From NCBI RefSeq assembly GCF_014207445.1, contig NZ_JACHEM010000003.1, positions 62,001-126,000 on the forward strand: a stretch of DNA of 64,000 bases, written 5' to 3'. Below are positions 25,506 to 38,503 of the stretch, one piece after another. A program made the translations under genes and the position numbers. Within the stretch, counting starts at the first letter, position 1. Each line of letters starts with the position of its first letter. The notes beneath the pieces were generated by a model. It did no database searches, was not told where the DNA came from, and saw only the letters and a program-made list of their open reading frames with translations. Source of the DNA: Streptomyces candidus (GTDB lineage: Bacteria; Actinomycetota; Actinomycetes; Streptomycetales; Streptomycetaceae).

Positions 25506-25617
25506 ATCCGCGATCTTCATACGGTCCTCGCGGCGAGGCGCACCGGCCCCCCGCTCCGGGGCAAGCACGAGCCCGGCGCGGTCCAACGGTCAAGGACGAC
25601 TGGAAGGAGCGAGGAGG

Positions 25618-25977
25618 GTGAATGCTTACGCGCCCATCCTTGTGCTCGGCGCCCTCGGGGCAGGGTTTGCGATCTTCTCCGTGGTCATGGCCACGCTTAT
25701 CGGTCCCAAGCGCTACAACCGGGCAAAGCTCGAAGCGTACGAGTGCGGCATCGAACCCACTCCGACGCCGGCCGGAGGCGGCCGCTTTCCCATCAAGTAC
25801 TACCTGACGGCGATGTTGTTCATCATCTTCGACATCGAAATCGTCTTCCTCTATCCGTGGGCGGTCTCCTTCGACGCCCTCGGGATCTTCGGGCTCGTCG
25901 AGATGCTGCTCTTCGTGCTCACCGTCTTTGTCGCGTACGCGTATGTGTGGCGTCGCGGCGGCCTGGAATGGGACTGA
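25618..25977 (+). CDS. nuoA: NADH-quinone oxidoreductase subunit A
   Basis: 119-residue membrane subunit of complex I with three membrane helices. Conserved loop: YECGIEP with the cysteine near residue 43, then KYYLTAMLFIIFDIEIVFLYPWA carrying the FDxE motif of the quinone-proximal region. GTG at 25618 with AAGGAG eight bases upstream; first gene of the operon, after the Rex-type operator. The 18-base gap to nuoB is the only real gap among the first eleven genes. Confidence 0.97.
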   Translation: MNAYAPILVLGALGAGFAIFSVVMATLIGPKRYNRAKLEAYECGIEPTPTPAGGGRFPIKYYLTAMLFIIFDIEIVFLYPWAVSFDALGIFGLVEMLLFVLTVFVAYAYVWRRGGLEWD

Positions 25978-25995
25978 GGGGCTGAGGGGTCACCC

Positions 25996-26550
25996 ATGGG
26001 ACTCGAAGAGAAACTGCCGAGCGGATTTCTGCTGACGACCGTCGAACAGGCAGCGGGGTGGGTACGGAAGTCCTCCGTCTTCCCCGCGACCTTCGGCCTC
26101 GCCTGCTGCGCCATCGAGATGATGACGACGGGAGCGGGCCGGTACGACCTGGCCCGCTTCGGCATGGAGGTCTTCCGCGGATCGCCGCGACAGGCGGACC
26201 TGATGATCGTGGCGGGCCGGGTCAGCCAGAAGATGGCGCCGGTCCTGCGACAGGTCTACGACCAGATGCCGAACCCCAAGTGGGTCATCTCGATGGGGGT
26301 CTGCGCCTCCTCGGGCGGCATGTTCAACAACTACGCGATCGTCCAGGGCGTCGACCACATCGTGCCCGTCGACATCTACCTGCCGGGCTGCCCGCCCCGC
26401 CCCGAGATGCTCATCGACGCGATCCTCAAGCTCCACCAGAAGATCCAGGGCTCCAAGCTCGGCGTGAACGCGGAGGAAGCGGCCCGCGAGGCGGAGGAGG
26501 CGGCCCTCAAGGCGCTCCCCGCCATCGAGATGAAGGGCCTGCTCCGGTGA
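25996..26550 (+). CDS. nuoB: NADH-quinone oxidoreductase subunit B
   Basis: 184 residues. Carries the N2 4Fe-4S cluster that passes electrons to menaquinone: tandem cysteines C37-C38 in [11 protein letters not shown]103 in MGVCASSGG and C132 in LPGCPPRP. The C-terminal ~30 residues are an extra Ala/Glu helix typical of actinobacterial NuoB. ATG at 25996; the stop overlaps the nuoC GTG. Confidence 0.98.
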   Translation: MGLEEKLPSGFLLTTVEQAAGWVRKSSVFPATFGLACCAIEMMTTGAGRYDLARFGMEVFRGSPRQADLMIVAGRVSQKMAPVLRQVYDQMPNPKWVISMGVCASSGGMFNNYAIVQGVDHIVPVDIYLPGCPPRPEMLIDAILKLHQKIQGSKLGVNAEEAAREAEEAALKALPAIEMKGLLR

Positions 26551-27280
26551 GCGACAAGCACGTGAACGGCAACAGCCAGGACGAGAGCGCCCCGGAGGGT
26601 GTGCCCGCCCAGCGCGACGCGGACGGCGAGGTCATCCGCGTCCGCAAGGGCATGTTCGGTGCCAACGACGGCGGGGACACCACGGGTTACGGCGGCCTCG
26701 TCCGCACCATCGCCCTCCCCGGCGCGTCCTCCCGCCCGTACGGCGGCTGGTTCGACGAAGTGGCCGACGAACTCGAAGGCGCGCTGGAGGAGCAGGACCT
26801 GCTGCCCTCGAACGCCATCGAGAAGACGGTCGTCGACCGCGGCGAACTCACCTTCCACATCGCCCGCGCGCACCTGCTCCAGGTGGCCCGCACCCTGCGC
26901 GACGACCCGGCGCTGCGCTTCGAACTGTGCACCGGCGTGAGCGGCGTGCACTACCCGGAGGACAAGGGCCGTGAACTCCACGCGGTCTACCACCTGCGCT
27001 CGCTCACCCATGGCCGGCTGATCCGCCTCGAAGTCAGCGCCCCCGACGCCGACCCGCACGTCCCGTCACTCGTCGCGGTGTACCCCACCAACGACTGGCA
27101 CGAGCGCGAGGCGTACGACTTCTTCGGCCTGATCTTCGACGGCCACCCCGCCCTGACCCGGATCATGATGCCGGACGACTGGCAGGGCTTCCCGCAGCGC
27201 AAGGACTACCCCCTCGGCGGCATCGCCGTCGAGTACAAGGGCGCCCAGATCCCGGCTCCGGACCAGCGGAGGTCGTACTC

Positions 27281-27284
<4 letters not shown>
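26547..27284 (+). CDS. nuoC: NADH-quinone oxidoreductase subunit C
   Basis: 245 residues of the peripheral arm (30-kDa subunit). Conserved motif [16 protein letters not shown], then ILMPDDW-type sequence ([20 protein letters not shown]). About 70 residues precede the core, a longer N-terminus than in E. coli NuoC and typical of actinobacteria. It is not fused to NuoD. GTG at 26547 overlaps the nuoB stop and its own stop overlaps nuoD, indicating translational coupling. Confidence 0.97.
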
Positions 27285-28617
<1,333 letters not shown>

Positions 28618-28621
<4 letters not shown>

Positions 28622-29481
28622 CCGATGTGTCACTGGGCATGCCCCAACTGCCCGCCCCCGCCTACCCGGACGAGGTCCGGGCCCGCCTCGAAGCGGACGC
28701 CGGGGAGGTGATCGCCCGCTACCCCGACAGCCGCTCCGCCCTGCTGCCCCTGCTGCACCTCGTGCAGTCCGAGGAGGGGTACGTCTCGCGCACCGGCATG
28801 GCGTTCTGCGCCGACGTCCTCGGCCTCACCACCGCCGAGGTCACCGCGGTCGCCACCTTCTACACGATGTACCGGCGCAAGGCCTCCGGCGACTACCAGG
28901 TCGGCGTCTGCACCAACACCCTGTGCGCCGTCATGGGCGGCGACGCCATCTTCGACGAGCTGAAGAGCTACCTCGGCGTCGGCAACAACGAGACCACCGG
29001 CGACGGCAAGGTCACCCTCGAACACATCGAGTGCAACGCCGCCTGCGACTACGCCCCCGTGGTGATGGTCAACTGGGAGTTCTTCGACAACCAGACCCCG
29101 GAGTCGGCGAAGAAACTCGTCGACGACCTGCGGTCCGGCCGCCCCGTCGAGCCCACCCGGGGTGCACCCCTGTGCACGTACAAGGAGACCGCCCGCATTC
29201 TCGCCGGGTTCCCCGACGAGCGCCCGGGAGCGGTCGAGGCGTCCGGCGGCGCCGGACCCGCCTCACTGATCGGCCTGAAACTCGCCAAGGGCGAGGTGCC
29301 GGGCCGGACCCGCGTCGTGTCGCCGCGCGGCGAGCACCGGCAGGACGCCGGGCAGGACGGCCCGCAGAGCGGTTCCGAACACCTCAGCTCGCACGACGCC
29401 CCGCAGTCCACCTCGGCCTCCGACCCGGCCGCGGCACCCGAGCAGCACCCGCAAGGACCCTCGTCAGAGGAGGGGGAGTGA
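28618..29481 (+). CDS. nuoE: NADH-quinone oxidoreductase subunit E
   Basis: 287 residues (24-kDa subunit). N1a 2Fe-2S ligands: C98, C103, C139 and C143 in GVCTNTLC and IECNAAC. The core ends near residue 190; the remaining ~95 residues form a hydrophilic Ser/Gln/Pro-rich tail ([19 protein letters not shown]) with no predicted structure. The E. coli protein is about 166 residues. The tail is in frame and GC-biased like the rest, so it is real coding sequence; its role is unknown. ATG at 28618. Confidence 0.96.
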
Positions 29482-30851
29482 TGACCTTGGCAGCCGAGAT
29501 CAACAGCAACGGCAACGGTGACAGCCCGGAGAAGCTGCTCTCGCCCGTCCTGTCCGCGTTCTGGGACGACCCGCAGTCCTGGACGCTGGAGACCTACCGC
29601 AGGCACGAGGGGTACGAGGGCCTGCGCAAGGCCCTCGCCATGACCCCGGACGACCTCATCGCGTACGTCAAGGACTCCGGCCTGCGCGGTCGCGGCGGCG
29701 CCGGATTCCCCACCGGAATGAAGTGGCAGTTCATTCCGCAGGGCGACGGAAAGCCGCACTACCTGGTGGTCAACGCCGACGAATCGGAACCGGGGACCTG
29801 CAAGGACATCCCGCTCCTCTTCGCGAACCCGCACAGCCTCATCGAGGGCATCGTCATCGCGTGCTACGCGATCCGCTCGCACCACGCCTTCATCTATCTG
29901 CGCGGAGAGACCGTCCCCGTACTGCGCAGGCTGCACGAGGCCGTGCGGGAGGCGTACGCCGCCGGCTACCTCGGGACGAACATCCTCGGCAGCGGACTCG
30001 ACCTCGAACTCACCGTGCACGCGGGGGCGGGCGCGTACATCTGCGGAGAGGAGACCGCGCTGCTCGACTCGCTCGAAGGCCGGCGCGGCCAGCCCCGGCT
30101 GCGTCCCCCCTTCCCCGCGGTCGCCGGGCTCTACGCCTGTCCCACTGTGGTCAACAACGTCGAATCGATCGCCTCGGTTCCCGCGATCCTCAACAAGGGC
30201 AAGGACTGGTTCCGTTCGATGGGCAGCGAGAAGTCCCCGGGCTTCACGCTGTACTCGCTGAGCGGCCACGTCACCAACCCCGGCCAGTTCGAGGCCCCGC
30301 TCGGCATCACCCTGCGGCAGCTGCTCGACATGAGCGGCGGCATGCGCGCCGGGCACCGGCTCAAGTTCTGGACCCCCGGCGGCTCCTCGACGCCGATGTT
30401 CACCGACGAGCACCTCGACGTGCCCCTGGACTACGAGGGCGTCGGCGCCGCCGGTTCCATGCTCGGCACCAAGGCGCTCCAGTGCTTCGACGAAACCACC
30501 TGCGTCGTGCGGGCCGTCACCCGGTGGACGGAGTTCTACGCCCACGAGTCCTGCGGCAAGTGCACCCCCTGCCGCGAGGGCACCTACTGGCTCGTCCAGT
30601 TGCTGCGGGACATCGAGGCCGGCAAGGGCCACATGGCCGACCTCGACAAGCTCAACGACATCGCCGACAACATCAACGGCAAGTCCTTCTGCGCGCTCGG
30701 AGACGGAGCGGCCTCGCCGATCTTCTCCTCGCTCAAGTACTTCCGCGAGGAGTACGAGCAGCACATCACCGGCAAGGGCTGCCCCTTCGACCCCGCCAAG
30801 TCGACCCTCTGGGCCGACCGGCACGCAGACAGCACGGAGGTGAACGCATGA
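29481..30851 (+). CDS. nuoF: NADH-quinone oxidoreductase subunit F
   Basis: 456 residues (51-kDa subunit), the NADH- and FMN-binding entry point. [16 protein letters not shown] (nucleotide site), [14 protein letters not shown] (FMN), and the N3 cluster motif [12 protein letters not shown] with the fourth cysteine in [11 protein letters not shown] at 29481 overlaps the nuoE TGA; a GTG one codon earlier (29478) is an alternative with similar merit. Confidence 0.97.
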   Translation: MTLAAEINSNGNGDSPEKLLSPVLSAFWDDPQSWTLETYRRHEGYEGLRKALAMTPDDLIAYVKDSGLRGRGGAGFPTGMKWQFIPQGDGKPHYLVVNADESEPGTCKDIPLLFANPHSLIEGIVIACYAIRSHHAFIYLRGETVPVLRRLHEAVREAYAAGYLGTNILGSGLDLELTVHAGAGAYICGEETALLDSLEGRRGQPRLRPPFPAVAGLYACPTVVNNVESIASVPAILNKGKDWFRSMGSEKSPGFTLYSLSGHVTNPGQFEAPLGITLRQLLDMSGGMRAGHRLKFWTPGGSSTPMFTDEHLDVPLDYEGVGAAGSMLGTKALQCFDETTCVVRAVTRWTEFYAHESCGKCTPCREGTYWLVQLLRDIEAGKGHMADLDKLNDIADNINGKSFCALGDGAASPIFSSLKYFREEYEQHITGKGCPFDPAKSTLWADRHADSTEVNA

Positions 30852-33394
30852 CCGTCACGACCAACAGCGCGCCCTCCGGGGGCGGCGAGGCGGCGGTCCC
30901 CCCGGAGGATCTCGTCTCGCTGACGATCGACGGCATCGAGATCAGCGTCCCCAAGGGCACGCTGGTGATCCGCGCCGCCGAACTCCTCGGCATCGAGATC
31001 CCCCGGTTCTGCGACCACCCCCTCCTCGACCCGGCCGGCGCCTGCCGCCAGTGCATCGTCGAGGTCGAGGGCCAGCGCAAGCCGATGGCCTCCTGCACCA
31101 TCACCTGCACCGACGGAATGGTGGTGAAGTCCCAGCTCACCTCGCCCGTCGCCGACAAGGCGCAGCGCGGTGTGATGGAACTGCTCCTCATCAACCACCC
31201 GCTGGACTGCCCCGTCTGCGACAAGGGCGGCGAGTGCCCGCTGCAGAACCAGGCCATGTCGCACGGCGACCCCGACTCCCGGTTCGACGGCAGGAAGCGG
31301 ACGTACGAGAAGCCCGTCCCGATCTCCACCCAGGTGCTCCTGGACCGCGAACGGTGCGTGCTGTGCGCGCGCTGCACCCGGTTCTCCAACCAGGTGGCGG
31401 GCGACCCGATGATCGAGCTGATCGAGCGCGGCGCGCTCCAGCAGGTCGGCACCGGCCAGGGCGACCCCTTCGAGTCGTACTTCTCCGGCAACACCATCCA
31501 GATCTGCCCGGTCGGCGCCCTCACCTCCGCCGCGTACCGCTTCCGCTCCCGGCCCTTCGACCTCGTGTCGAGCCCGTCGGTCTGCGAGCACTGCGCCGGT
31601 GGCTGCGCCACCCGCACCGATCACCGGCGCGGCAAGGTCATGCGGCGCATGGCGGCCGAGGACCCGGAGGTCAACGAGGAGTGGCTGTGCGACAAGGGGC
31701 GGTTCGGCTTCCGCTACGCCCAGCGCCCCGACCGGCTGACCACCCCGCTGGTCCGCAACCCCGACACCGGTGAACTGGAGCCCGCGAGCTGGCCGGAGGC
31801 CCTGACGGCGGCGGCCGAGGGGCTGTCCGCCGCACGCGGCCGCGCCGGTGTCCTCACCGGCGGCCGGCTGACCGTCGAGGACGCCTACGCGTACGGCAAG
31901 TTCGCCCGGGTCGTCCTGGACACCAACGACGTCGACTTCCGTGCCCGCGTGCACAGCAGCGAGGAGGCCGACTTCCTGGCCGCCCGCGTCGCCGGGCGCG
32001 GACGCGACCTCGACGGCACGGGGACGACCTACACCACGCTGGAGAAGGCCCCGGCGGTGCTGCTCGTCGGGTTCGAGTCCGAGGAGGAGGCCCCCGGCGT
32101 CTTCCTGCGGCTGCGCAAGGCCCACCGCAAGTACGGCCAGCGCACCTTCGCCGTCGCCTCGCACGCCACCCGCGGCCTGGAGAAGGCGGGCGGCGTCCTG
32201 CTGCCCGCCGCCCCCGGCACCGAGACGGAGTGGCTGGACGCGCTCACCTCGCACGCGGGCCTGGACGCCGACGGCGTGCGCGCCGCCGACGCCCTGCGCG
32301 AGCCGGGTGCGGTCCTCGTCGTCGGGGAACGCCTGGCCGGGGTGCCGGGAGCGCTGACCGCCGCCGTACGGGCGTCGCTGGCCACCGGTGCGGAACTGGT
32401 GTGGATCCCGCGCAGGGCAGGCGAGCGCGGCGCCGTCGAGGCGGGCGCGATTCCGTCGCTGCTGCCCGGCGGACGCCCCGCGACCGACCCCCGCGCGCGC
32501 GACGAAGTGGCGGCCGTCTGGGGAGTGGCCGAACTGCCGCACCGCTACGGGCGCGACACCGGCCAGATCGTCGAGGCCGCCGCGACCGGCGAACTGCTCG
32601 CCCTGGTCGTCGCGGGCGTCGAAGTCGCGGACCTGCCGGACCCGGCGCGCGCCCGCGCGGCTCTCGACGAGGTGCGCTTCCTGGTCTCGCTGGAGCTGCG
32701 GCCCAGCGAGGTCACCGACCGCGCGGACGTCGTCCTGCCGGTGGCCGCCGTCGCCGAGAAGCCCGGCACCTTCCTCAACTGGGAGGGCAGGGCGCGGATG
32801 TTCGAGGCCGCGCTCAAGCCCGAGCAGATGACCCGCACGCTCGCGCCGAGCGACGCGCGGGTGCTGCACATGCTGGCCGACGCGATGGCCGCCGCCGCGG
32901 GCGGCGACCGGAGCGGCCGGTTCGGGCTGCCGGACCTGAAGTCCGTACGGCGGGAACTGGACCGGCTCGCCGGCTGGGACGGAACGTATGCGTCCGCCCC
33001 GCTGGAGACCGCCCGCCCGCTGCCCCGCGCGGGCGCCGGGGAGGCCGTTCTGGCAGGCCACCGGATGCTGCTCGACCAGGGTCGGCTCCAGGACGGCGAC
33101 GAGGCCCTGGCCGGCACCCGGCACGCGGCCGTGGCCCGGCTCTCCGCCGCCACCGCCGCCGAGACCGGTGTCCGGCACGGTGACGTCCTCGCCGTCACCG
33201 GCCCGGCGGGAACCGTCGAACTGCCGCTGTGGATCAGCGAGATGCCCGACCGTGTGGTCTGGCTCCCGATGAACTCCGTGGGCGGCGGCGTCCTCGTCGA
33301 CACCGGGGCCCGCCCCGGCCAGCTGGTCACCCTCGCCCCCGCCGCCCGTGGCGCCGACTCCGGTGCCGCTTCCCCCACGGAGGTGACGGCATGA
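30848..33394 (+). CDS. nuoG: NADH-quinone oxidoreductase subunit G
   Basis: 848 residues (75-kDa subunit). N-terminal 2Fe-2S ligands in [17 protein letters not shown] and MASC; histidine-coordinated N5 region [14 protein letters not shown]4 ligands CVLCARC and ICPVG; and an N7-type set CEHCAGGC with a fourth cysteine in NEEWLCDKG. The molybdopterin-oxidoreductase-like C-terminal domain carries no visible catalytic site, as usual. ATG at 30848 overlaps the nuoF stop. All cluster ligands are intact. Confidence 0.97.
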   Translation: MTVTTNSAPSGGGEAAVPPEDLVSLTIDGIEISVPKGTLVIRAAELLGIEIPRFCDHPLLDPAGACRQCIVEVEGQRKPMASCTITCTDGMVVKSQLTSPVADKAQRGVMELLLINHPLDCPVCDKGGECPLQNQAMSHGDPDSRFDGRKRTYEKPVPISTQVLLDRERCVLCARCTRFSNQVAGDPMIELIERGALQQVGTGQGDPFESYFSGNTIQICPVGALTSAAYRFRSRPFDLVSSPSVCEHCAGGCATRTDHRRGKVMRRMAAEDPEVNEEWLCDKGRFGFRYAQRPDRLTTPLVRNPDTGELEPASWPEALTAAAEGLSAARGRAGVLTGGRLTVEDAYAYGKFARVVLDTNDVDFRARVHSSEEADFLAARVAGRGRDLDGTGTTYTTLEKAPAVLLVGFESEEEAPGVFLRLRKAHRKYGQRTFAVASHATRGLEKAGGVLLPAAPGTETEWLDALTSHAGLDADGVRAADALREPGAVLVVGERLAGVPGALTAAVRASLATGAELVWIPRRAGERGAVEAGAIPSLLPGGRPATDPRARDEVAAVWGVAELPHRYGRDTGQIVEAAATGELLALVVAGVEVADLPDPARARAALDEVRFLVSLELRPSEVTDRADVVLPVAAVAEKPGTFLNWEGRARMFEAALKPEQMTRTLAPSDARVLHMLADAMAAAAGGDRSGRFGLPDLKSVRRELDRLAGWDGTYASAPLETARPLPRAGAGEAVLAGHRMLLDQGRLQDGDEALAGTRHAAVARLSAATAAETGVRHGDVLAVTGPAGTVELPLWISEMPDRVVWLPMNSVGGGVLVDTGARPGQLVTLAPAARGADSGAASPTEVTA

Positions 33395-34752
33395 CGACGT
33401 ACCCGCTCGCCGTGGAAGACCTGTCGATGTTCGGCACGGACCCCTGGTGGCTCGTCGCGATCAAGGCCGTCTTCTGCTTCGCGTTCCTGATGGTCACCGT
33501 GCTCTTCGCCATCGTGTGGGAGCGCAAAGTCGTCGCCTGGATGCAGTTGCGCATCGGGCCCAACCGGCACGGACCGTGGGGTCTGCTCCAGTCGCTCGCC
33601 GACGGCATCAAGCTGATGCTCAAGGAGGACGTGGTCGTCAAGCGCGCGGACAAGGTCGTCTACGTCCTCGCGCCGGTGATCGCGGCCATCCCCGCGTTCA
33701 TGGCGATCGCCGTCATCCCCTTCGGGCCGGCGGGCAACGAGGTGTCGATTTTCGGCCACCGCACGGCGATGCAGCTCACGGACCTGCCCATCGCGATGCT
33801 CTACATCCTCGCGTGCGCGTCGGTCGGCATCTACGGCATGGTCCTCGCCGGCTGGTCGTCCGGGTCGACGTACCCGCTCCTGGGCGGTCTGCGCTCCTGC
33901 GCGCAGATGATCTCGTACGAGATCGCGATGGGCGCGGCCTTCGCGTCGGTCTTCCTCTACTCGGGGTCGATGTCGACGTCGACGATCGTGGAGGCGCAGG
34001 CCGACCGGTGGTACATCCTGCTGCTGCCGGTGTCGTTCATCATCTACGTCGTCACCATGGTCGGCGAGACGAACCGCGCGCCGTTCGACATGCCGGAGTC
34101 CGAGGGCGACCTGGTCGGCGGCTTCAACACCGAGTACTCGTCGATCAAGTTCGCCCTGTTCATGCTGGCCGAGTACGTCAACATGGTCACCGTCTCGGCG
34201 GTCTCGGTCACCCTCTTCCTGGGCGGCTGGCGGGCCCCGTACCCGATCAGCACGTTCTGGGAGGGCGCGAACCACGGCTGGTGGCCGATGCTCTGGTTCG
34301 TCCTCAAGGTGCAGCTGCTGCTGTTCTTCTTCATCTGGCTGCGCGGCACGCTGCCACGCGTGCGCTACGACCAGCTGATGAAGCTCGGCTGGAAGGTCCT
34401 GATCCCGATCTCGGTGGTCTGGCTGATGCTGGTGGCGACCGTTCGGGCGCTGCGCAACGCCAACGTCGAGTACCAGCAGATCGTGCTGTACGTCGCCGGG
34501 GCGGTGATCGCCATCCTGCTGCTGTCGTTCGTCTGGGACATCTTCCGGCGCGGCAAGGCCGAGGAGGCGGACGACGAGCCCGCCTTCGACCCGATGGCCG
34601 GTGGATTCCCGGTGCCCCCGCTGCCCGGCCAGACGCTGCCGCCGGTCCCGCGCAGGCGTTCGCGCGGTGAGCGCGAGCTCGTTGTCAGTGGCGGCGGCAA
34701 TACTGACCACACGGCTACCCAGAGTGACGGAAAGGAGGCTGACGGTGTCTGA
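33391..34752 (+). CDS. nuoH: NADH-quinone oxidoreductase subunit H
   Basis: 453-residue membrane subunit, eight helices, forms the quinone entry channel. [21 protein letters not shown] at 44-64 and [26 protein letters not shown] are the two conserved charged loops. The last ~75 residues are a cytoplasmic Pro/Arg/Ser-rich tail that E. coli NuoH lacks. ATG at 33391 overlaps nuoG; its 3' end overlaps nuoI by eight bases. Confidence 0.98.
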   Translation: MTTYPLAVEDLSMFGTDPWWLVAIKAVFCFAFLMVTVLFAIVWERKVVAWMQLRIGPNRHGPWGLLQSLADGIKLMLKEDVVVKRADKVVYVLAPVIAAIPAFMAIAVIPFGPAGNEVSIFGHRTAMQLTDLPIAMLYILACASVGIYGMVLAGWSSGSTYPLLGGLRSCAQMISYEIAMGAAFASVFLYSGSMSTSTIVEAQADRWYILLLPVSFIIYVVTMVGETNRAPFDMPESEGDLVGGFNTEYSSIKFALFMLAEYVNMVTVSAVSVTLFLGGWRAPYPISTFWEGANHGWWPMLWFVLKVQLLLFFFIWLRGTLPRVRYDQLMKLGWKVLIPISVVWLMLVATVRALRNANVEYQQIVLYVAGAVIAILLLSFVWDIFRRGKAEEADDEPAFDPMAGGFPVPPLPGQTLPPVPRRRSRGERELVVSGGGNTDHTATQSDGKEADGV

Positions 34753-35395
34753 CGCATCTTCCCGGGGCGAGGACCCCCGGACCCCCTGGCAGAACCCCGT
34801 GGCCGGCTTCGGCGTGACCTTCAAGGCCATGTTCAAGAAGCGGCTGACCGAGCAGTACCCGGAGACGCCGAAGGTGACGGCGCCGCGCTTCCACGGCCGT
34901 CACCAGCTCAACCGGCACCCGGACGGTCTGGAGAAGTGCATCGGGTGCGAACTGTGCGCCTGGGCCTGCCCCGCCGACGCGATCTACGTCGAGGGCGCGG
35001 ACAACACCGAGGAGGAGCGCTACTCCCCGGGCGAGCGGTACGGCCGCGTCTACCAGATCAACTACGCCCGCTGCATCCTGTGCGGGCTGTGCATCGAGGC
35101 GTGCCCCACCCGGGCGCTCACGATGACCAACGAGTTCGAACTGGCCGACAGCAGCCGCGAGAGCCTCATCTACACCAAGGAGCAGCTCCTCGCCGGCCTC
35201 ACCGAGGGCATGGTCGAGGCTCCGCACTCGGTCTTCCCGGGCACCGACGAGCAGGACTACTACCGGGGCCTGGTCACCGAGGCCGCTCCGGGTACGGAAC
35301 GGCAGGTCGCGCTGAGCAAGGGGGAGCGGCCCCAGGAGGCCGCCTCCACGTTCGGCGAGGACGAGCCCGCGTCGGCGAAGGTGGTGGGCGGGTGA
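34745..35395 (+). CDS. nuoI: NADH-quinone oxidoreductase subunit I
   Basis: 216 residues. Two 4Fe-4S motifs for N6a and N6b: [12 protein letters not shown] and [12 protein letters not shown], joining the peripheral wire to N2. An acidic tail of ~50 residues follows. GTG at 34745 is inside the nuoH 3' end, so translation is coupled. The stop overlaps nuoJ. Confidence 0.97.
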   Translation: MSDASSRGEDPRTPWQNPVAGFGVTFKAMFKKRLTEQYPETPKVTAPRFHGRHQLNRHPDGLEKCIGCELCAWACPADAIYVEGADNTEEERYSPGERYGRVYQINYARCILCGLCIEACPTRALTMTNEFELADSSRESLIYTKEQLLAGLTEGMVEAPHSVFPGTDEQDYYRGLVTEAAPGTERQVALSKGERPQEAASTFGEDEPASAKVVGG

Positions 35396-36240
35396 ACACC
35401 GTCGCTGCCGCCGCTTCTACCGGCGAGGCCGTGCAGTTCTGGATCCTCGGCACCGTCGCCGTCGTCGGCGCACTGTGCACCATCCTGCTGAAGAAGGCCG
35501 TGCACAGCGCGCTGTGCCTCGCCGGGACCATGATCGTCCTGGCGGTCTTCTACCTCGCCAACGGGGCGTACTTCCTCGGCATCGTCCAGATCGTCGTCTA
35601 CACCGGCGCGATCATGATGCTCTTCCTCTTCGTCGTGATGCTCGTCGGCGTCACCGCCGCCGACTCCCTGACCGAGACGCTGAAGGGGCAGCGCTGGCTG
35701 GCCGCCGGATGCGGACTCGGCTTCGGCGTCCTGCTCATCGCCGGCATCCGCCACGCCCGGCTCGCCGAGTTCAACGGCCTCGCCAGGGCCAACGCGGGCG
35801 GCAACGTGCAGGGGCTCGCGGAACTGATCTTCACCAAGTACGTCTTCGCCTTCGAGATCACCGGCGCCCTGCTGATCACCGCCACCGTCGGCGCGATGGT
35901 CCTCACCAACCGCGAGCGCACCGAACGCGCCAAGACCCAGCGGGAGCTGGCGGACAAGCGCGTACGCGACGGAAAGCACCTGCCGCCGCTGCCCGCACCG
36001 GGCGTCTACGCCCGGCACAACGCGGTGGACATCGCGGGCCTGCTCCCGGACGGGACCCCGTCCGAGCTGACCGTCATGCAGACGCTGCGCGAGCGCGGCC
36101 AGATCCGCGACGTGTCCCACGAGGCCCTCAACGACCTCAAGGCGCTCGAACAGCGCTCCGAGGAGCGCCTGGGCCGGGACACCGACAGCCATCCCGACCG
36201 CGGCCGTGACCATGACCGTGCAGAGGAGGCAGCCAAGTGA
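35392..36240 (+). CDS. nuoJ: NADH-quinone oxidoreductase subunit J
   Basis: 282-residue membrane subunit with five helices. Conserved third-helix region [21 protein letters not shown] holds the pi-bulge implicated in proton coupling. Beyond residue ~178 there is a ~105-residue charged cytoplasmic extension ([33 protein letters not shown]) absent from E. coli NuoJ. GTG at 35392. Four-base overlaps on both sides. Confidence 0.97.
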   Translation: MNTVAAAASTGEAVQFWILGTVAVVGALCTILLKKAVHSALCLAGTMIVLAVFYLANGAYFLGIVQIVVYTGAIMMLFLFVVMLVGVTAADSLTETLKGQRWLAAGCGLGFGVLLIAGIRHARLAEFNGLARANAGGNVQGLAELIFTKYVFAFEITGALLITATVGAMVLTNRERTERAKTQRELADKRVRDGKHLPPLPAPGVYARHNAVDIAGLLPDGTPSELTVMQTLRERGQIRDVSHEALNDLKALEQRSEERLGRDTDSHPDRGRDHDRAEEAAK

Positions 36241-36536
36241 ACCCGGTCAACTACCTCTATCTCGCCGCCCTGCTGTTCACCATCGGTGCGGCGGGCGTGC
36301 TGATCCGGCGCAACGCCATCGTGGTGTTCATGTGCGTCGAGCTGATGCTCAACGCGTGCAACCTGTCGCTCGTCGCGTTCTCCCGGATGCACGGCAACCT
36401 CGACGGCCAGATCATCGCGTTCTTCACGATGGTCGTCGCCGCCGCCGAAGTCGTGGTCGGGCTGGCGATCATCGTCTCGCTGTTCCGGGCCCGCCACACG
36501 GCTTCGGTCGACGACGCCAGCCTGATGAAGCTGTAA
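36237..36536 (+). CDS. nuoK: NADH-quinone oxidoreductase subunit K
   Basis: 99-residue membrane subunit, three helices, with the conserved glutamates in [12 protein letters not shown] (helix 2) and [13 protein letters not shown] (helix 3) needed for proton transfer. GTG at 36237 overlaps the nuoJ stop. A 15-base gap to nuoL. Confidence 0.98.
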   Translation: MNPVNYLYLAALLFTIGAAGVLIRRNAIVVFMCVELMLNACNLSLVAFSRMHGNLDGQIIAFFTMVVAAAEVVVGLAIIVSLFRARHTASVDDASLMKL

Positions 36537-36551
36537 GGGGTCGGAAGAAAA

Positions 36552-38498
36552 GTGGAGAACCTGATCGCGCTGCTCGTCGCGGCGCCACTGCTCGGAGCGG
36601 CCGTACTGCTGTGCGGCGGCCGCCGGTTGGACAGGGCCGGCCACTGGCTGGGCACGCTGCTCGCCGCGGCGTCGTTCGGTATCGGCGCCGTCCTCTTCTT
36701 CGACATGGTCGGCAAGGACGCGGGCGACCGTGCCCTGCACCAGAAGCTGTTCAGCTGGGTCCCGGTCGCGGACTTCCAGGCGGACATCGCCTTCCAGCTC
36801 GACCAGCTGTCGATGACCTTCGTCCTGCTGATCACCGGTGTGGGCACCCTGATCCACGTCTACTCGATCGGCTACATGGAGCACGACGAACGCCGCCGGC
36901 GCTTCTTCGGCTACCTGAACCTCTTCCTCGCGGCGATGCTCCTGCTCGTCGTCGCCGACAACTACCTCCTGCTGTACTTCGGCTGGGAGGGCGTCGGGCT
37001 CGCCTCGTACCTGCTCATCGGGTTCTGGCAGCACAAGCCCAGCGCGGCGACGGCGGCCAAGAAGGCGTTCCTCGTCAACCGCGTCGGTGACATCGGCCTG
37101 TCCATCGCGATCATGCTGATGTTCACCACCTTCGGGACCTTCGCCTTCGGGCCGGTGCTGGGGGCCGCGGAGGGCGCGAGCGAGGGCAAGCTCACCGCGA
37201 TCGGCCTGATGCTGCTGCTCGCCGCGTGCGGCAAGTCGGCGCAGGTGCCGCTCCAGTCCTGGCTCGGCGACGCGATGGAGGGCCCGACCCCGGTCTCCGC
37301 CCTCATCCACGCGGCCACCATGGTCACCGCGGGCGTCTACCTGATCGTCCGGTCCGGTGCGATCTTCAACGCCGCGCCGGACGCCCAGCTGGTGGTGACC
37401 GTCGTGGGTGCGGTCACGCTGCTGTTCGGTGCGATCGTCGGTTGCGCCAAGGACGACATCAAGAAGGCGCTCGCCGGATCGACGATGTCGCAGATCGGCT
37501 ACATGATCCTCGCGGCCGGGCTCGGCCCGATCGGCTACGCCTTCGCGATCATGCACCTGGTGACGCACGGCTTCTTCAAGGCCGGTCTCTTCCTCGGCGC
37601 GGGTTCCGTCATGCACGGCATGAACGACGAGGTCGACATGCGGAAGTACGGCGGCCTGCGCAAGTACATGCCGGTCACCTTCGTCACCTTCGGCCTCGGC
37701 TACCTGGCCATCATCGGGTTCCCCGGTCTGTCCGGCTTCTTCTCCAAGGACAAGATCATCGAGGCGGCGTTCGCCGCGGGCGGCGCCCAGGGCTGGATCC
37801 TCGGCGCGGCCACCCTGCTGGGTGCGGGACTCACCGCGTTCTACATGACGCGTGTGATGCTGATGACCTTCTTCGGTGAGGAGCGCTGGCGCAACAAGGC
37901 CACCGCGTCCCCGGCGGAGCCGGACGTCGAGCCCGCCGCGCAGACGCACGGTTCCCACAGCGAGCCGCACCCGCACGAGTCGCCCAAGTCGATGACGATC
38001 CCCATGATCGTGCTCGCCTTCGGGTCGGTCTTCGCCGGCGGCTTCTTCGCCATCGGCGACCGCTTCGCCAACTGGCTCGCCCCGGTGACCCGGTTCGAGC
38101 ACCCGCACCCGCCGATCTCCGTACCCGTCATCACGGGCGCGACGATCGTGGTCCTGCTGCTCGGTGTGGCCGCCGCGTACCTCCAGTACGGCCGCAAGCC
38201 CGTGCCGGTGGTCGCGCCGCGCGGTTCGCTGCTCACCCGGGCAGCCCGCCGCGACCTCCTCCAGGACGACTTCAACCACGTCGTCCTGGTCCGCGGCGGC
38301 GAGCACCTCACCCGCTCGCTCGTCTACCTCGACCACTCGGTGGTCGACGGCGTGGTCAACGGCACCGCCGCCTCGGTCGGCGGGCTCTCGGGCCGGCTGC
38401 GCAAGCTCCAGAACGGCTACGCCCGCTCGTACGCGGTCTCGATGTTCGGCGGTACGGCGATCCTCATCGCCGCGACCCTGCTGATGAGGGCGGTCTGA
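36552..38498 (+). CDS. nuoL: NADH-quinone oxidoreductase subunit L
   Basis: 648-residue antiporter-like proton-pumping subunit with the long lateral helix at the C-terminus. Conserved: [18 protein letters not shown] (key Glu), [17 protein letters not shown] sequence ([17 protein letters not shown]), and [22 protein letters not shown] (key Lys). A His/Pro-rich loop ([13 protein letters not shown]) interrupts a later connector. GTG at 36552 with GGAAG five bases upstream. Confidence 0.98.
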   Translation: MENLIALLVAAPLLGAAVLLCGGRRLDRAGHWLGTLLAAASFGIGAVLFFDMVGKDAGDRALHQKLFSWVPVADFQADIAFQLDQLSMTFVLLITGVGTLIHVYSIGYMEHDERRRRFFGYLNLFLAAMLLLVVADNYLLLYFGWEGVGLASYLLIGFWQHKPSAATAAKKAFLVNRVGDIGLSIAIMLMFTTFGTFAFGPVLGAAEGASEGKLTAIGLMLLLAACGKSAQVPLQSWLGDAMEGPTPVSALIHAATMVTAGVYLIVRSGAIFNAAPDAQLVVTVVGAVTLLFGAIVGCAKDDIKKALAGSTMSQIGYMILAAGLGPIGYAFAIMHLVTHGFFKAGLFLGAGSVMHGMNDEVDMRKYGGLRKYMPVTFVTFGLGYLAIIGFPGLSGFFSKDKIIEAAFAAGGAQGWILGAATLLGAGLTAFYMTRVMLMTFFGEERWRNKATASPAEPDVEPAAQTHGSHSEPHPHESPKSMTIPMIVLAFGSVFAGGFFAIGDRFANWLAPVTRFEHPHPPISVPVITGATIVVLLLGVAAAYLQYGRKPVPVVAPRGSLLTRAARRDLLQDDFNHVVLVRGGEHLTRSLVYLDHSVVDGVVNGTAASVGGLSGRLRKLQNGYARSYAVSMFGGTAILIAATLLMRAV

Positions 38499-38503
38499 TC
38501 ACG

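Larger units (their letters stand above)
24823..25617. other. 795-base divergent intergenic region before nuoA
   Basis: No gene supported on either strand. It must hold the NlpC/P60 promoter (minus) and the nuo promoter (plus). Features seen: a Crp-like palindrome at 25061-25076, four GATCAC repeats at 25345-25453, a -10-like TAGGAT at 25467-25472, a Rex-type operator at 25488-25505, and a ~140-base leader before the nuoA GTG. The middle (25080-25340) shows no recognisable structure. Confidence 0.6.
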
